This document shows, in pieces, positions 61,818-64,000 of a stretch of DNA of 64,000 bases. Numbering within the stretch: the stretch's first letter is position 1; each line of letters opens with the position of its first letter. A model generated the notes under the pieces. The model searched no databases and was not told the origin of the DNA. It saw only the letters and a list, made by a program, of their open reading frames with translations. The stretch comes from Pseudomonas jinjuensis (lineage in GTDB: Bacteria; Pseudomonadota; Gammaproteobacteria; Pseudomonadales; Pseudomonadaceae): assembly GCF_900103845.1 (NCBI RefSeq), contig NZ_FNIJ01000016.1, forward strand, positions 62,001-126,000, in the 5' to 3' direction. Made by a program: the position numbers and the translations under genes.

Positions 61818-62726
61818 ATGCGTTTCGCTCCCCGAGTGCTGGGTGCCGCCATCGTCGCCGCCCTGATCGCCGCTCCCGCCGTAGCCGAAGAACTCACCGG
61901 TACCCTGAAGAAGATCAAGGAAACCGGCACCATCACCCTCGGCCACCGCGACGCCTCCATCCCCTTCTCCTACCTCGCGACCGATCCGCGCCAGCCGGTG
62001 GGCTATTCCCATGACCTGCAGCTGAAGGTCGTCGACGCGCTGAAGCAGCAGCTCGGCATGCCCGAGCTGAAGGTGCGCTACAACCTGGTCACCTCGCAGA
62101 CCCGCATCCCGCTGGTGCAGAACGGCACCGTGGACATCGAGTGCGGCTCCACCACCAACAACGTCGAGCGGCAGAAGCAAGTCGACTTCTCCGTCGGCAT
62201 CTTCGAGGTGGGCACCCGCCTGCTGACGAAGAAGACTTCCGGCATCAACGAATTCGCCGACCTCAAGGGCAGGAACGTGGTGACCACCGCCGGCACCACC
62301 TCCGAGCGCCTGCTCAAGTCGATGAACGCCGAGCAGAAGATGGGCATGAACATCATCAGCGCCAAGGACCACGGCGAGTCCTTCCTGATGCTGGAGTCCG
62401 GCCGCGCGGTGGCCTTCATGATGGACGACGCGCTGCTCTACGGCGAAATGGCCAAGGCGCGCAAGCCGGGCGACTGGGTGGTGGTCGGCGAACCGCAATC
62501 CTTCGAGATCTACGGCTGCATGGTGCGCAAGGGTGACGAGGCGTTCAAGAAAGTGGTCGACAAGGCCATCGCCGACACCTTCGCCTCGGGCGAGATCAAC
62601 GGCATCTACGACAGGTGGTTCATGAACCCGGTCCCGCCGAAGAACCTGAACCTCAACTTCCCGATGAGCGATGAGCTGAAGAAGCTGATCGCCACTCCGA
62701 CCGACAAGGCTGCCGAGCAGATCTGA
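61818..62726 (+). CDS. gltI: Glutamate/aspartate ABC transporter substrate-binding protein
   Basis: A 302-residue periplasmic binding protein (PBP type II), called AatJ in P. putida and P. aeruginosa. Signal peptide MRFAPRVLGAAIVAALIAAP. Ligand-site features include ITLGHRDASIPFSYLATDPR and DIECGSTTNNVERQKQVDFS, as in GltI/DEBP. It is the first gene after the sigma-54 promoter and has a 166-base gap with a CCCGGCT/AGCCGGG hairpin before gltJ. This hairpin probably allows higher expression of the binding protein. Confidence 0.93.
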   Translation: MRFAPRVLGAAIVAALIAAPAVAEELTGTLKKIKETGTITLGHRDASIPFSYLATDPRQPVGYSHDLQLKVVDALKQQLGMPELKVRYNLVTSQTRIPLVQNGTVDIECGSTTNNVERQKQVDFSVGIFEVGTRLLTKKTSGINEFADLKGRNVVTTAGTTSERLLKSMNAEQKMGMNIISAKDHGESFLMLESGRAVAFMMDDALLYGEMAKARKPGDWVVVGEPQSFEIYGCMVRKGDEAFKKVVDKAIADTFASGEINGIYDRWFMNPVPPKNLNLNFPMSDELKKLIATPTDKAAEQI

Positions 62727-62737
62727 CGGTATCCCCT

Positions 62738-62760
62738 GCCCCGGCTTCACGAGAGCCGGG
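62738..62760 (+). promoter_or_regulatory. Intercistronic hairpin between gltI and gltJ
   Basis: CCCGGCT/AGCCGGG stem with a short loop, 13 bases after the gltI stop. There is no T run; it probably stabilises the gltI mRNA and attenuates the permease genes. Confidence 0.45.
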
Positions 62761-62892
62761 CGCAGGACCACAGGGCGGCTGCAACCCGCCCTACTCCTTC
62801 ACTGCCGACTCCGGAAAGCGCCGACGCGGGCCACCGCGTGTGCGGGGATGGCCGGCTGCAGTCTTGAAAACCGTACACCCGAGGGATTCCTC

Positions 62893-63639
62893 ATGAACTA
62901 CAACTGGGACTGGGGCGTGTTCTTCAAGTCCACCGGGATCGGCGACGAGCGCTATCTGGACTGGTTCGTCACCGGTCTGGGCTGGACCATCGCCGTCGCC
63001 CTCTCCGCCTGGATCATCGCCCTGCTGCTCGGCGCCGTGCTCGGCGTGATGCGCACCGTGCCGAACCGCTGGATCTCCGGCATCGCCACCGCCTACGTGG
63101 AACTCTTCCGCAACGTGCCGCTGCTGGTGCAGCTGTTCCTCTGGTACTTCCTGGTCCCGGACCTGCTGCCGCAGCCGCTGCAGGACTGGTTCAAGCTCGG
63201 CCTGGCGCCGGAAACCTCGGCCTTCGTCAGCGTGGTGGTGTGCCTCGGCCTGTTCACCGCCGCGCGCGTCTGCGAGCAGGTGCGCACCGGCATCCAGGCG
63301 CTGCCCAGGGGCCAGTTGGGCGCCGCCCGCGCCATGGGCTTCCGCCTGCCGCAGATCTACCGCTACGTCCTGCTGCCGCAGGCCTTCCGCATCATCATTC
63401 CGCCGCTTACGTCCGAGTTCCTCAACATCTTCAAGAACTCCTCGGTGGCCTCGCTGATCGGCCTCATGGAGCTGCTGGCGCAGACCAAGCAGACCGCCGA
63501 GTTCAGCGCCAATCTGTTCGAGGCCTTCACCCTGGCCACGCTGATCTACTTCACCCTGAACATGAGCCTGATGCTGCTGATGCGCACGATCGAGCGGAAA
63601 GTCGCGGTGCCCGGCCTGATTTCCGTGGGAGGCAAATGA
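62893..63639 (+). CDS. gltJ: Glutamate/aspartate ABC transporter permease GltJ (AatQ)
   Basis: A 248-residue permease of the HisMQ type. The start is MNYNWDWGVFFKSTGIGDER with a weak upstream ATTCC region and GAGGG ribosome-binding site. It has about five helices and the EAA loop EQVRTGIQALPRGQLGAARA followed by MGFRLPQIYRYVLLPQAFR. It forms the membrane channel with GltK. It overlaps gltK by a base (TGATG arrangement). Confidence 0.93.
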   Translation: MNYNWDWGVFFKSTGIGDERYLDWFVTGLGWTIAVALSAWIIALLLGAVLGVMRTVPNRWISGIATAYVELFRNVPLLVQLFLWYFLVPDLLPQPLQDWFKLGLAPETSAFVSVVVCLGLFTAARVCEQVRTGIQALPRGQLGAARAMGFRLPQIYRYVLLPQAFRIIIPPLTSEFLNIFKNSSVASLIGLMELLAQTKQTAEFSANLFEAFTLATLIYFTLNMSLMLLMRTIERKVAVPGLISVGGK

Positions 63640-64000
63640 TGGACTTCAGCCAGATCGTCCCGGCGCTGCCGGGCCTGTGGGACGGCATGCTCACCACCCT
63701 GCAGCTGCTGGTGCTGGGTGTGTTCGGCGGCGTGGTGCTGGGCACCCTGCTCGCCCTGATGCGCCTGTCGCACAGCAAGTTCCTGTCGAACCTCGCGGGG
63801 CTGTACGTCAACTACTTCCGCTCGATCCCGCTGCTGCTGGTGATCACCTGGTTCTACTTCGCGGTGCCGTTCATCCTGCGCGCCATCACCGGCGAGGACA
63901 CCCCGGTCGGTGCGTTCACCAGTTGCCTGGTGGCCTTCATGATGTTCGAGGCGGCGTACTTCTGCGAGATCGTCCGCGCCGGCATCCAGGCCATCCCCAA
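63639..64000 (+). CDS. gltK: Glutamate/aspartate ABC transporter permease GltK (AatM), partial
   Basis: The first 120 residues of the second permease are visible, starting MDFSQIVPALPGLWDGMLTT, and the frame runs off the window end at an EAA-type loop beginning EIVRAGIQAIP. An ATG one codon earlier is also possible. The gltL/aatP ATPase gene is expected just outside. HisMQ family, hydrophobic helices visible at about 18-40 and 58-80. Confidence 0.93.
   Translation, partial: MDFSQIVPALPGLWDGMLTTLQLLVLGVFGGVVLGTLLALMRLSHSKFLSNLAGLYVNYFRSIPLLLVITWFYFAVPFILRAITGEDTPVGAFTSCLVAFMMFEAAYFCEIVRAGIQAIP

Noticed and set aside
62727..62892. A short open frame between gltI and gltJ
   Set aside because: The frame extension of gltJ to 62848 is without a ribosome-binding site and the gap holds only a hairpin.

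Overview
The window is a GC-rich stretch of chromosome from a Pseudomonas close to the P. aeruginosa lineage (P. nitroreducens/P. citronellolis-like by gene content; the species is inference). From memory of PAO1 gene order, the first 27.7 kb follows PA4560-PA4602 with some losses. Later blocks are collinear with PA4719-PA4720 and PA3568-PA3574a, so the window joins segments that are apart in PAO1. I see no rRNA, tRNA, CRISPR array, insertion sequence or prophage. Repetitive DNA consists of many small palindromic REP-like elements between genes.

Layout. (1) 1-9 kb, housekeeping: ileS (cut by the window edge), ribF, murJ, rpsT, creA, proB, obgE, rpmA, rplU and ispB. (2) 9-20 kb: a small Fur-box gene, fklB, small conserved proteins, a Lon-like protease, a DksA-like protein, DUF3015, DUF4105, rtcB and gdhA. 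(3) 20-30.5 kb: ettA, the c-di-GMP protein morA, glyA, an NCS2 purine permease and trmA. (4) 30.6-35.6 kb: a nitric-oxide module. norR is divergent from ytfE/norA and a quinol-type NO reductase, with three GT-N7-AC NorR-type sites and a -24/-12 promoter between them. (5) 36-41 kb: small envelope and metal-binding proteins, alaC, ypfJ, and a Crp/Fnr regulator with a DUF2892 protein. (6) 41.4-54.2 kb: prpE and an mmsR-like regulator, an MFS drug transporter, a gtrC-gtrB-gtrA glucosylation cassette, and an RND efflux pair divergent from a NalD-like repressor. (7) 54.4-57.7 kb: copper homeostasis, with copZ divergent from copA, then cueR, and two CueR-type operators. (8) 57.9-61.6 kb: hicAB with a palindromic operator, an HD-GYP response regulator, ada and a PAP2-like protein. 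(9) 61.6 kb to the end: an acidic amino-acid ABC transporter (gltI, gltJ, partial gltK) behind a sigma-54 promoter with AauR-type boxes.

The most informative signals are regulatory sites read directly from the DNA (NorR, CueR, Fur, HicB and AauR/sigma-54) and the rearranged accessory block at 41-54 kb. That block appears to lack mmsAB and to carry gtr and RND genes between the MFS gene and the nalD homologue. I did not find a clearly unknown multi-gene system. Start codons were moved from the longest open frame where ribosome-binding sites, signal peptides or family length favoured another start.
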